A DNA stretch of 64,000 nucleotides, taken from assembly GCA_947450025.1 (NCBI GenBank), contig CANFTW010000001.1, positions 62,001-126,000 of the forward strand, read 5' to 3'. Positions 43,404 through 51,596 of this stretch are shown in pieces. The DNA comes from Bacteroidota bacterium (GTDB lineage: Bacteria > Bacteroidota > Bacteroidia > B-17B0 > Aurantibacillaceae). Under the pieces are notes generated by a model. It had not been told where the DNA came from and did no database searches. It saw only the letters and a list, made by a program, of their open reading frames with translations. Each line of letters starts with the position of its first letter. Within the stretch, counting starts at the first letter, position 1. The position numbers and the translations under genes are program-made.

Positions 43404-44405
43404 TTGAATCCGAAACGCTACATATTTTTCATATTACTACACTTCTGTTTTTGCTTCTTAAAAGCTCAAATAAAACCGTTAAATTTATTAAATGACACGA
43501 CAATTATTTGTGCTGGAGATTCTTTTTTATTGAAATTTTCAGAAGAACAAGTCAGCAAATCGGCAACTTATAATTGGCAAACTCCAAAATCCATTATTGT
43601 TCATACCAAACAATTATACATTAAACATAAAGGTCTTCATATTGTGAAAATATATGATGGAAAAAAATTATTAATAGATTCAACTTATTTAAAATTGAAT
43701 GACAAACCTCGTCTCAAAATCAGAGATACAGTATTTTGCGGAAACCCTATTATTGTTTCAATAAAAAACAAATCTTATAAATACTTATGGAGTAATGGCG
43801 AAACCTCAGATCAAATAAAAATAGAAAAGCCAGGTATCTACTCTGTAAAAATAAATAATAAAGGATGCGCTGTTATTGACACGTTTAAAGTCGCATCAGG
43901 AAATTCTACAATTCCATATTTTGGTAAAGAATTGCTAATTTGTGAGAATGAACTCAATAAAACATTATCTGTTAAAGCACCCAGTGATGTGAAATTATAT
44001 TGGAATACAGGATCAAACTCATCAAGCATTAACATATCCAAAGAAGGGGTATATTGGGTAAAAAGTTCTTCGAAAAATTGCGGAATTAAAACAGATAGTG
44101 TCACAGTAAAATACAAAAACTGTGATTGTGATATTTTTATACCAAATAGTTTCACTCCAAATGATGACGACAGAAACGATTTTTTTTACCCTGCATTCCA
44201 GTGCGATTACTCTTACTTTTTAATTACAATTATGGATAGATGGGGTAATACAGTTTACACCTCAAATAATATAATTGGAAAATGGGATGGGAAATTTAAA
44301 GGAAATCCATGCCCAGATGATGTTTACGTATATAGAATTGAAGCTATTCAAAAAAATAGCGACAAGAAAGTTATTCGTAATGGACACATATCTTTATTTA
44401 GATGA
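43404..44405 (+). CDS. Secreted protein with T9SS type B (gliding-associated) C-terminus
   Basis: Exported protein of 333 residues with signal peptide ending FLKAQ. Ig-like or PKD-like segments follow, with repeats around GETSDQIKIEKPGIYSVKI and NSSSINISKEGVYWVK. The C-terminal 90 residues form the gliding motility-associated type B sorting domain, recognisable from FIPNSFTPNDDDRNDFFYP, MDRWGNTVYTS and WDGKFKGNPCPDDVYVYRI. Translation most likely begins at TTG, since no ATG gives a complete signal peptide. Its end overlaps the following esterase gene by 4 bases. Confidence 0.85.
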   Translation: MNPKRYIFFILLHFCFCFLKAQIKPLNLLNDTTIICAGDSFLLKFSEEQVSKSATYNWQTPKSIIVHTKQLYIKHKGLHIVKIYDGKKLLIDSTYLKLNDKPRLKIRDTVFCGNPIIVSIKNKSYKYLWSNGETSDQIKIEKPGIYSVKINNKGCAVIDTFKVASGNSTIPYFGKELLICENELNKTLSVKAPSDVKLYWNTGSNSSSINISKEGVYWVKSSSKNCGIKTDSVTVKYKNCDCDIFIPNSFTPNDDDRNDFFYPAFQCDYSYFLITIMDRWGNTVYTSNNIIGKWDGKFKGNPCPDDVYVYRIEAIQKNSDKKVIRNGHISLFR

Positions 44406-45625
44406 AAATTCTAACGCATAATTTATATCGTTGGATCATCCTATTTTCAAGCATCTCTCTATTTTCGATTGCACAAGAAGATTTAATTCAGATACGTCCA
44501 TTTGGCTCTAATCCTGGTAATTTAAAATTAATGTTTTATGACCCAGGAAATATTACCGAAAAATCACCTTTAGTCGTTGTTTTACATGGATGCACACAAA
44601 TGGCAAAATCTTGTGCCGAACAATCTGGTTGGAACAAATTAGCAAAACTTCATCAATTTTATGTTTTATATCCAGAACAAATCATCATCAATAATGCTGA
44701 AAATTGTTTTAATTGGTATAGATCAAACGACCAAAGTCGAGATAAAGGAGAACCTTACTCTATCATGGAAATGATTACTTACCTCAAGAAAAACAAAAAT
44801 ATAGATTCGACAAGAATATATATTATTGGTTTATCAGCAGGTGGAGCCATGAGTAGCATTATGATGGCTGTTTATCCTGAAGTATTTGATAAAGGAGGTG
44901 TAATGGCTGGAGGCCCTTATAAATCAACCGAATCAATAGTTAATGCAGGAGCATCAATGTTAGGTATGATTTCAAAATCACCAGAAGATTGGGGTGACCT
45001 AGTACGTCAACAAAACCCAAATTATCATGGCTCTTATCCTGAACTAGTTGTTTTTCACGGAGGAATAGACCCTATTGTAAGTACAAATAATTCAAATCAA
45101 TTGATAAAGCAATGGGTCAATATTCATCATTCAGATTACCAAGAAGATGAACATTATGAGCGATTTAGAAATCATGAAGATATTGAATTAACTATTTATA
45201 AAAACAATGATCAAAAAGAAATCGTTCGCTATTACAAAGTGAGAGGAATTGGTCATGCATTGCCAATTGACACAGGGAAATGCAGCACCCAAGGCGGTAA
45301 AACTGATATTTTCGCTGTAAACAAAGGTTTTCATAGTACATTTTGGGCGGCTCAATTTTTTGGATTAATAAAAGCGCCATATCAAATAGACGGTCCAAAT
45401 CAAGTAAATCCAAAAACAACTAACCTAACCTACACTATTCCATTCCATTCTGGCTCAACTTATTTATGGAAAATGCCTTCTGGAATGTGGATTAGTAAAG
45501 GAAATCACAGTCATTCAATAACTTTAGAAGTAGACTTTCAAAGTGGCTTGATTGAAGTGACTGAAACAGATGTAAACGGCTGTCAATTGGAGCCTTGTAA
45601 ACTTTGGATAGATGTCAAAGAATAG
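44402..45625 (+). CDS. PHB depolymerase-family (LpqC-like) secreted esterase
   Basis: Exported alpha/beta hydrolase of 407 residues. The signal peptide ends FSIAQ. The esterase core shows PLVVVLHGCTQMAKSC near residue 57, nucleophile Ser in IIGLSAGGAMS near 143 and a C-terminal His in GIGHALP, as in poly(3-hydroxybutyrate) depolymerase and feruloyl-esterase-like proteins. A C-terminal tail of about 75 residues adds an Ig-like segment. The true substrate is unclear. It overlaps the T9SS type B gene by 4 bases, suggesting coupled translation. Confidence 0.85.
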   Translation: MKILTHNLYRWIILFSSISLFSIAQEDLIQIRPFGSNPGNLKLMFYDPGNITEKSPLVVVLHGCTQMAKSCAEQSGWNKLAKLHQFYVLYPEQIIINNAENCFNWYRSNDQSRDKGEPYSIMEMITYLKKNKNIDSTRIYIIGLSAGGAMSSIMMAVYPEVFDKGGVMAGGPYKSTESIVNAGASMLGMISKSPEDWGDLVRQQNPNYHGSYPELVVFHGGIDPIVSTNNSNQLIKQWVNIHHSDYQEDEHYERFRNHEDIELTIYKNNDQKEIVRYYKVRGIGHALPIDTGKCSTQGGKTDIFAVNKGFHSTFWAAQFFGLIKAPYQIDGPNQVNPKTTNLTYTIPFHSGSTYLWKMPSGMWISKGNHSHSITLEVDFQSGLIEVTETDVNGCQLEPCKLWIDVKE

Positions 45626-45686
45626 GTCAAAAAGATTTCCTTTTTAAATAAAAACCTCCTAAATTCACTACTTTTAAATTGGTTAA

Positions 45687-46769
45687 GTGACTTTAAAGAA
45701 AATACTTTTATTTCCTTTTGCTGTTTTATATGGCATCATTACATCTTTTCGTAATTTATTATACGATTGGAAAATTTTGAAATCCAAATCATTTGATGTA
45801 CACACTATTTGTGTTGGTAATTTATCTGTTGGAGGAACAGGAAAAACTCCTCATGTTGAATATTTAATTAAGCTTCTTCAATCTGATTTTAAAATAGCTA
45901 CATTAAGCAGAGGTTATAAACGAAAAACATCTGGTTTTGTTCAGGCTACTTCTTCAAGTAATGCTTTAGATATTGGAGATGAACCACTTCAATACAAAAC
46001 TAAAAATCCTAATATTGATGTATGCGTTGATGCTGACCGTGTTAATGGAGTAAAAAAAATATTAGAATTTTTAGACCCTCCTAAAGTCATTTTATTAGAT
46101 GACGCGTTTCAGCATCGTGCATTAAATAGTGAATTAAAAATTGTTATTAGCGAATTCACAAATATCTTTCTAAACGATTGCATGATGCCTTCAGGAACAT
46201 TAAGAGAATCTAAAAAAGCCATAAATCGTGCAGATATCATAATTGTTAGCAAAACACCTGAAAAAACAACGGCCGTTGAAATCAGAAACCTTATCAAAGA
46301 TCTAAAACCATTAGCCCATCAACAATTATTTTTCACTTGGTTAAAATATGGAGAGCTAACTAGTTTTCAAAATAATCAAGAAACTATTGACACTTTAAAT
46401 GATTTGTTTAGATATCGAATTGTTTTATTTACTGGAATAGGAAATCCAGCTCCAATGCGCACCTATTTAAAGGAATACGCATCTGATGTGAAACACATTG
46501 AGTATTCTGACCATTATCAATTTACTTTACAAGATATTATAGAAATTAGGGCGGAATTAGATGCTATTGAAGGGGGAAATAAAATAGTAGTCACGACTGA
46601 GAAAGATGCTATGCGACTAAGAAGTGGTGACTTGCAGGATATAGCAAATACATTACCTTTGTACGTTTTGCCGATAGAGGTAGATTTTAAAGATAAAACC
46701 CAAGAATTTAATGAAACAATCATAAACTATGTTAGAACAAATAAATTTTACCACAAAAAGTATTCTTGA
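45687..46769 (+). CDS. lpxK: Tetraacyldisaccharide 4'-kinase
   Basis: Phosphorylates the 4' position of the lipid A disaccharide precursor at the inner membrane. The 360-residue protein starts with a hydrophobic membrane anchor (LLFPFAVLYGIITSF), followed by the Walker A-type loop VGNLSVGGTGKTPH (residues about 43-56) and LDDAFQHRALN. The start codon is GTG. The 3' end overlaps the purine nucleoside phosphorylase gene by 41 bases. Together with kdsA it shows that the cell makes lipid A and a Kdo-type core. Confidence 0.94.
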   Translation: MTLKKILLFPFAVLYGIITSFRNLLYDWKILKSKSFDVHTICVGNLSVGGTGKTPHVEYLIKLLQSDFKIATLSRGYKRKTSGFVQATSSSNALDIGDEPLQYKTKNPNIDVCVDADRVNGVKKILEFLDPPKVILLDDAFQHRALNSELKIVISEFTNIFLNDCMMPSGTLRESKKAINRADIIIVSKTPEKTTAVEIRNLIKDLKPLAHQQLFFTWLKYGELTSFQNNQETIDTLNDLFRYRIVLFTGIGNPAPMRTYLKEYASDVKHIEYSDHYQFTLQDIIEIRAELDAIEGGNKIVVTTEKDAMRLRSGDLQDIANTLPLYVLPIEVDFKDKTQEFNETIINYVRTNKFYHKKYS

Positions 46770-47544
46770 AAAAACAAACAACTTTAAACCCGAAGTTGGA
46801 ATTATATTAGGTACAGGATTAGGAGGGCTAGTTAAAGAAATCAGTGCAGAGTTCATTTTACCATATGAAGAAATTCCAAATTTCCCTATAAGTACAGTAG
46901 AAGGTCATAGTGGTAAATTAATATTTGGAGAGTTAGGTGGTAAAAAAGTAATGGCAATGCAAGGCCGTTTTCATTTTTACGAAGGTTATACTATGCAACA
47001 GATTACATTCCCTGTAAGAGTAATGAAAGCAATCGGTATTCATACGGTATGTGTTTCAAATGCCAGTGGAGGAATGAACCCTAATTTTGAAATTGGAGAA
47101 ATTATGATCATCAATGATCATATCAATTTATTTCCTACCAATCCCTTAATTGGAAAAAATTATCCCGAATTAGGGCCTCGCTTTCCTGATATGAGTGAAG
47201 CTTATGATAAAAAATTAATCGCCAACGCTGTAAAAATCGCCAACGATAATCAAATCAAAGTAAGTCAAGGATGTTATGCTGGATTAACAGGTCCTTGTTT
47301 TGAAACTCCTGCTGAATATCGTTATATAGGTCGTATTGGTGCAGATGCTGTTGGTATGAGCACAGTTCCTGAAGTCATTGTTGCTAAACATGGGGGCATG
47401 AGGGTATTCGGAATTAGTATAGTCACTGATTTAGGTGTTGAAGGTAAAATTATAGAAGTGACTCACGAAGAAGTACAACATATTGCAGCAGCAGCTGAAC
47501 CTAAAATGAGTTTTATTGTTAAAGAAGTAATAAGAAGTATTTAG
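46729..47544 (+). CDS. Purine-nucleoside phosphorylase (trimeric type)
   Basis: Splits inosine and guanosine with phosphate into base and ribose 1-phosphate. The trimeric, class II enzyme is recognisable from GIILGTGLGGL near residue 24, VEGHSGKLIFG, MQGRFHFYEGY, VSNASGGMNP and MSTVPEVIVAKHGGM. At 271 residues it is full length. It starts within the last 41 bases of lpxK, an overlap long enough to suggest tight coupling, though the two products are functionally unrelated. Confidence 0.94.
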   Translation: MLEQINFTTKSILEKTNNFKPEVGIILGTGLGGLVKEISAEFILPYEEIPNFPISTVEGHSGKLIFGELGGKKVMAMQGRFHFYEGYTMQQITFPVRVMKAIGIHTVCVSNASGGMNPNFEIGEIMIINDHINLFPTNPLIGKNYPELGPRFPDMSEAYDKKLIANAVKIANDNQIKVSQGCYAGLTGPCFETPAEYRYIGRIGADAVGMSTVPEVIVAKHGGMRVFGISIVTDLGVEGKIIEVTHEEVQHIAAAAEPKMSFIVKEVIRSI

Positions 47545-47610
47545 TCCCCTGCATTACATATTAATACATTACCTTACAAAGAATAAAACACATACAATTA
47601 CAAAACTAAA

Positions 47611-49770
47611 ATGAACACAATCGGAAAAAAATTATTAGGAATTATATTATTAATCTCTTTAATAAGTAAGGCAGATGAAGGCATGTGGTTACCTCAGCTT
47701 TTAAACGCCATGAATATTAAAGACATGAAAAAAAATGGCTTAAAATTAACTGCCGAACAAATTTACAGTATTAATAAATCCAGTTTAAAAGATGCCATTG
47801 TTCAGTTTGCTGGAGGTTGCACAGCAGAAGTTATTTCAGAACAAGGGTTGATTTTAACAAACCACCATTGCGGCTACTCTGCTATTGCCTACCATAGTTC
47901 AGTAGAAAAAGACTATTTAACCAAGGGCTTCTGGGCCATGAATAAAAATGAAGAAGTTTATACTCCTAATTTAAATGCCACAATTATTCAACGCATAGAG
48001 GATGTGACCGCTAAAGTTTTAAAAGGGATTACACTTACTTGTACTGAAGCTAAAAAAGACTCAATTATAAAAGCAAATATCAAAGCCATTGAAAAGGAAG
48101 CTGTTTTAGGAACACAATATGAATCATTTGTAAAGCCGTTTTTTTATGGAAATGATTATTACTTATTTGTTGTAGAAACATTTAAAGATGTTAGAATGGT
48201 TGGTGCCCCACCTTCTGCTATTGGTAAATTTGGAGGAGAAACAGATAATTGGATGTGGCCAAGACATAATGCGGATTTTTCTGTATTTCGAATTTATGCT
48301 AATAAGGATAATAAACCTGCTGAGTATAGTCCCGATAACGTTCCATATAAACCCAAAAATGTTATTCCTATTTCATTAAAAGGATACAAACAAGGCGATT
48401 TTACAATGGTATACGGATTTCCAGGTCGTACACAAGAATATTTATCAAGCTATGCGGTTGATATGATTATGAACGAAAGCGATCCTTTAAAAGTTTCTCT
48501 TCGCGAAAAACGTTTAAATATTATGAATGTTGATATGCTGCAAAGTGACGCTGTTCGTATAGCCTATGCTAGTAAATATGCAGGTATTGCCAATTACTAT
48601 AAAAAATGGATGGGTGAGATGAATGGTTTAAAAAAATATGACGCTGTTACAAAAAAACAATTGTTTGAAGTCAAATTTACCGAAGCAATTAATAACGACC
48701 CTGCCAAAAAAGAAAAATATGGTAATATCTTTTCTCAATTGCAAAAAACCTATTCTGAATATCGAGTACTTAATAAACAAGTAGATTATTATTCAGAATG
48801 CTTAATGGCTATTGATGCATTCAACTATGCTAGATTATATATTACCTTAAACAATGAACTTAAGAAAAAACAAAAAGGACTCACTAACAATTATGAAACT
48901 ACATTATTAGAACATAAAAAAATGGGGTTCTTTAAAAACTACAATAAACCCACCGACATAAAAATATGTGAAGCAATGCTCACAGAATACATTAAAGGAG
49001 TCCCTTCTAACAGTAGACCTTACATTTTAGACTCATTTATTGTAGCAAATAACAATGATGCAAAAAAAATAACTGAATACCTCTATTCAAATACCAATTT
49101 TGTAGATAAAGAAAAGGCAGAAATCATGTTGAATGATTTTGAAAAATACACTCAACTTTATGAAAGGGATCCAGTATTTTACATAACAAATGCGATTGTA
49201 AAATATTACAACACATCTGTTTTTCCTCAATTTCAATATGATGAAAGAGAAATTAACGAATTACAAAAATTATATGTTCAGGGTCAAAAAGAATTATTTA
49301 AAGACAAAAAATTCTATCCAGACGCAAATTCTACTCTTCGAGTAGCATATGGAAAAGTAAATAGTTATATCCCAAAAGATGGTGTTGAATATAACTATTA
49401 TACAACATTAGATGGTATTATGGAAAAATACGTACCTAATGACGAAGAATTTGATGTTCCTGAAAAATTAAGAGATTTATATAATAAAAAAGATTATGGG
49501 CAATACGCTAATAAAGATGGTAAACTCCAAGTAGCCTTTACAGCGAGTAATCATACAACTGGTGGCAATAGCGGTAGCCCTGTATTTAATGCAAAAGGAC
49601 AATTAATAGGCACTAACTTTGACCGAAACTGGGAAGGAACCATGAGTGACATAATGTACAATCCTAACCAATGCCGAAATATTGTTCTAGATGTTAGGTA
49701 TACGCTATTTGTCATCGATAAATTTGCTGGTGCAGGTTATTTGTTAAACGAAATGAAACTGGTGAAGTAG
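47611..49770 (+). CDS. S46 dipeptidyl peptidase, DPP11-type
   Basis: Serine exopeptidase of the S46 family that releases dipeptides in the periplasm. Catalytic features are His85/His86 in TNHHCGY, Asp222 in HNADFSVFR and Ser654 in TGGNSGSP. The specificity position corresponding to Gly673/Arg673 of the Porphyromonas enzymes is R672 in NFDRNWEG, which predicts DPP11-like cleavage after Asp and Glu rather than DPP7-like cleavage after hydrophobic residues. A signal peptide ends near LISKA. The 719-residue length fits. Confidence 0.92.
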   Translation: MNTIGKKLLGIILLISLISKADEGMWLPQLLNAMNIKDMKKNGLKLTAEQIYSINKSSLKDAIVQFAGGCTAEVISEQGLILTNHHCGYSAIAYHSSVEKDYLTKGFWAMNKNEEVYTPNLNATIIQRIEDVTAKVLKGITLTCTEAKKDSIIKANIKAIEKEAVLGTQYESFVKPFFYGNDYYLFVVETFKDVRMVGAPPSAIGKFGGETDNWMWPRHNADFSVFRIYANKDNKPAEYSPDNVPYKPKNVIPISLKGYKQGDFTMVYGFPGRTQEYLSSYAVDMIMNESDPLKVSLREKRLNIMNVDMLQSDAVRIAYASKYAGIANYYKKWMGEMNGLKKYDAVTKKQLFEVKFTEAINNDPAKKEKYGNIFSQLQKTYSEYRVLNKQVDYYSECLMAIDAFNYARLYITLNNELKKKQKGLTNNYETTLLEHKKMGFFKNYNKPTDIKICEAMLTEYIKGVPSNSRPYILDSFIVANNNDAKKITEYLYSNTNFVDKEKAEIMLNDFEKYTQLYERDPVFYITNAIVKYYNTSVFPQFQYDEREINELQKLYVQGQKELFKDKKFYPDANSTLRVAYGKVNSYIPKDGVEYNYYTTLDGIMEKYVPNDEEFDVPEKLRDLYNKKDYGQYANKDGKLQVAFTASNHTTGGNSGSPVFNAKGQLIGTNFDRNWEGTMSDIMYNPNQCRNIVLDVRYTLFVIDKFAGAGYLLNEMKLVK

Positions 49771-49788
49771 TGTCGTTTTAGCCATTAA

Positions 49789-49824
49789 AAAAAGACCTAT
49801 TCGATAACTCGACTAGGCCTTTTT
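49789..49824. terminator. Bidirectional terminator between DPP11 and CDGSH genes
   Basis: Long imperfect stem, 49789-49804 with 49809-49824, around a TAAC loop (TCGA/TCGA and CCTA/TAGG pairs with two mismatches), with an A run before and a T run after. It separates two convergent genes. Confidence 0.75.
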
Positions 49825-49832
49825 ATTTTCCA

Positions 49833-50054
49833 TTATTTCTTTGGAGGCAAAGCAAAGGCTAAGGCCTCATGCTCGAAATTACCATTATGAGAGCCATCAC
49901 AAAAAGGTTTATTTTTAGATAAACCACAACGACATAAGCCAACAACTTCTCGTCCACCTAAATCATAAGTATTTCCGGCTTTATCTAATATTTCAAAATC
50001 ACCTTCTATTTTTAGTGACCCATTATTATTAATTGTGATTTTTGTTTTAGACAT
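49833..50054 (-). CDS. CDGSH iron-sulfur domain protein
   Basis: Small 2Fe-2S protein, 73 residues from the ATG at 50054 (a second ATG lies 12 codons upstream). The mitoNEET-type cluster motif is complete: [16 protein letters not shown], with three Cys and the His ligand. The upstream part is strand-rich ([15 protein letters not shown]). It is soluble and lacks the membrane anchor of the eukaryotic relatives. Role in redox or cluster transfer is inferred from the family. Confidence 0.88.
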   Translation of the reverse strand: MSKTKITINNNGSLKIEGDFEILDKAGNTYDLGGREVVGLCRCGLSKNKPFCDGSHNGNFEHEALAFALPPKK

Positions 50055-50109
50055 GGTTTTTAAAGTTTTAGTTCGTCTAAATGTACTCAAATAAATAACA
50101 AAAAAAACC

Positions 50110-50117
50110 TATCTTTG
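50110..50117 (+). promoter_or_regulatory. -7 box for mtaB, 4 nt from ATG
   Basis: TATCTTTG, an exact consensus match, with 4 bases before the mtaB ATG. It is the clearest of the leaderless-type promoters in the window. Confidence 0.55.
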
Positions 50118-50121
50118 CGTC

Positions 50122-51465
50122 ATGTCTTTTGAAGGTAAAACCGTATCATTTCATACCCTTGGTTGTAAACTGAATTTTTCGGAAACGTCTACTATTGCCC
50201 GTTTGATGCAAGAAAAAGGCTTTCAAAAAATGCCTTTTGATTCGGGAGCTGATGTTTGTGTGATTAATACATGTTCGGTTACAGAAAATGCAGATAAAGA
50301 ATGTAAGCAAATTGTTAAATCTGCTTTAGCTAAAAACCCTGAAACCTTTATTGCGGTAGTTGGCTGTTATGCTCAACTAAAACCTGAAGAGATTTCAAAT
50401 ATCGAAGGAGTCGATTTGGTTTTAGGAGCTTCCGAAAAATTCAAATTATTAAATTACATCAACTTTTCTGGCAAAAACATTCATACCGAAATTCACAATT
50501 GCGAAATTTCTGATGTACATACTTTTGTAGATTCCTTTTCGGCTGGTGATAGAACTCGCTCTTTCTTAAAAGTACAGGACGGTTGCGATTATAGCTGTAC
50601 ATTTTGTACCATTCCTTTAGCTCGTGGAAAAAGCCGCAGCGATACTATTGAAAATGCTGTATCAAACGCTAAAAAGATAGCTGCGAGCGGTGTGAAAGAA
50701 ATTGTTTTAACAGGTGTAAACTTAGGGGACTTTGGCTACGGAATTGATATTGACACCGATACTAAAAAACGTAAAAATTATAATTTCTTAGATTTAATTA
50801 CAGAGTTAGACAAAGTAGAAGGAATTGAGCGTATTCGAATATCTTCTATCGAACCAAATTTATTAACTAACGAGGTTATTGAGTTTGTAGCAAACTCAAA
50901 ACGTTTTATGCCTCATTTTCATATTCCTTTACAAAGTGGTAATAATGAGATTTTAGGGAAAATGAAACGTCGATATAAGCGAGAATTATATCAAGATCGA
51001 GTTGCTAAAATCAAAGAATTAATGCCGAATTGTTGTATTGGCGTCGATGTAATCGTAGGATTTCCGGGAGAGACTGACGAACATTTTACTGATACCTACA
51101 ATTTCATTAACTCACTAGATGTATCTTATTTACATGTTTTTACCTATAGTGAACGAGATAACACCGAAGCAATAGAAATGAAAGGCATTGTAAATTATGC
51201 TGAACGTAAACGCAGAAATAAAATGCTACGAATTTTGTCTGCCAAAAAATTACGTTTATTCTATGAACAAAATTTAAATAAAGAACATACTGTGTTATTT
51301 GAACACGAAAATAAAAATGGGATTATGAATGGTTTTACCGAAAACTATATCAAAATCGTGTATCCATATGACGAAAAACTAGTGAATCAATCAATTTCTA
51401 TTCAAACCAAAGCTATTACCGAAGATGGCTTTGTGAGTGCAGAGTTAGTTTTGGTAAATGCATAG
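50122..51465 (+). CDS. mtaB: tRNA t6A37 methylthiotransferase MtaB
   Basis: Radical SAM enzyme that converts t6A to ms2t6A at position 37 of tRNAs reading ANN codons. The N-terminal UPF0004 domain contributes three cluster Cys (TLGCKLN, INTCSV, VVGCYAQ), and the radical SAM motif CDYSCTFC lies near residues 151-158. A C-terminal TRAM-like region closes the 447-residue protein. The start LGCKLN rather than GCQMN favours MtaB over MiaB. Its substrate class includes tRNA-Lys UUU, present in this window. Confidence 0.93.
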   Translation: MSFEGKTVSFHTLGCKLNFSETSTIARLMQEKGFQKMPFDSGADVCVINTCSVTENADKECKQIVKSALAKNPETFIAVVGCYAQLKPEEISNIEGVDLVLGASEKFKLLNYINFSGKNIHTEIHNCEISDVHTFVDSFSAGDRTRSFLKVQDGCDYSCTFCTIPLARGKSRSDTIENAVSNAKKIAASGVKEIVLTGVNLGDFGYGIDIDTDTKKRKNYNFLDLITELDKVEGIERIRISSIEPNLLTNEVIEFVANSKRFMPHFHIPLQSGNNEILGKMKRRYKRELYQDRVAKIKELMPNCCIGVDVIVGFPGETDEHFTDTYNFINSLDVSYLHVFTYSERDNTEAIEMKGIVNYAERKRRNKMLRILSAKKLRLFYEQNLNKEHTVLFEHENKNGIMNGFTENYIKIVYPYDEKLVNQSISIQTKAITEDGFVSAELVLVNA

Positions 51466-51596
51466 CAGCTAAAACTAACATTTAAAACTTTTACTTCTAA
51501 TTTTACATCTAACTTATTAAAATTCCGAAGTTTAAAACATTTTAAGGTTTTTCCTCAATTTTAACCTCTTGCCCTTATTTTTAATAACTATAAGAC

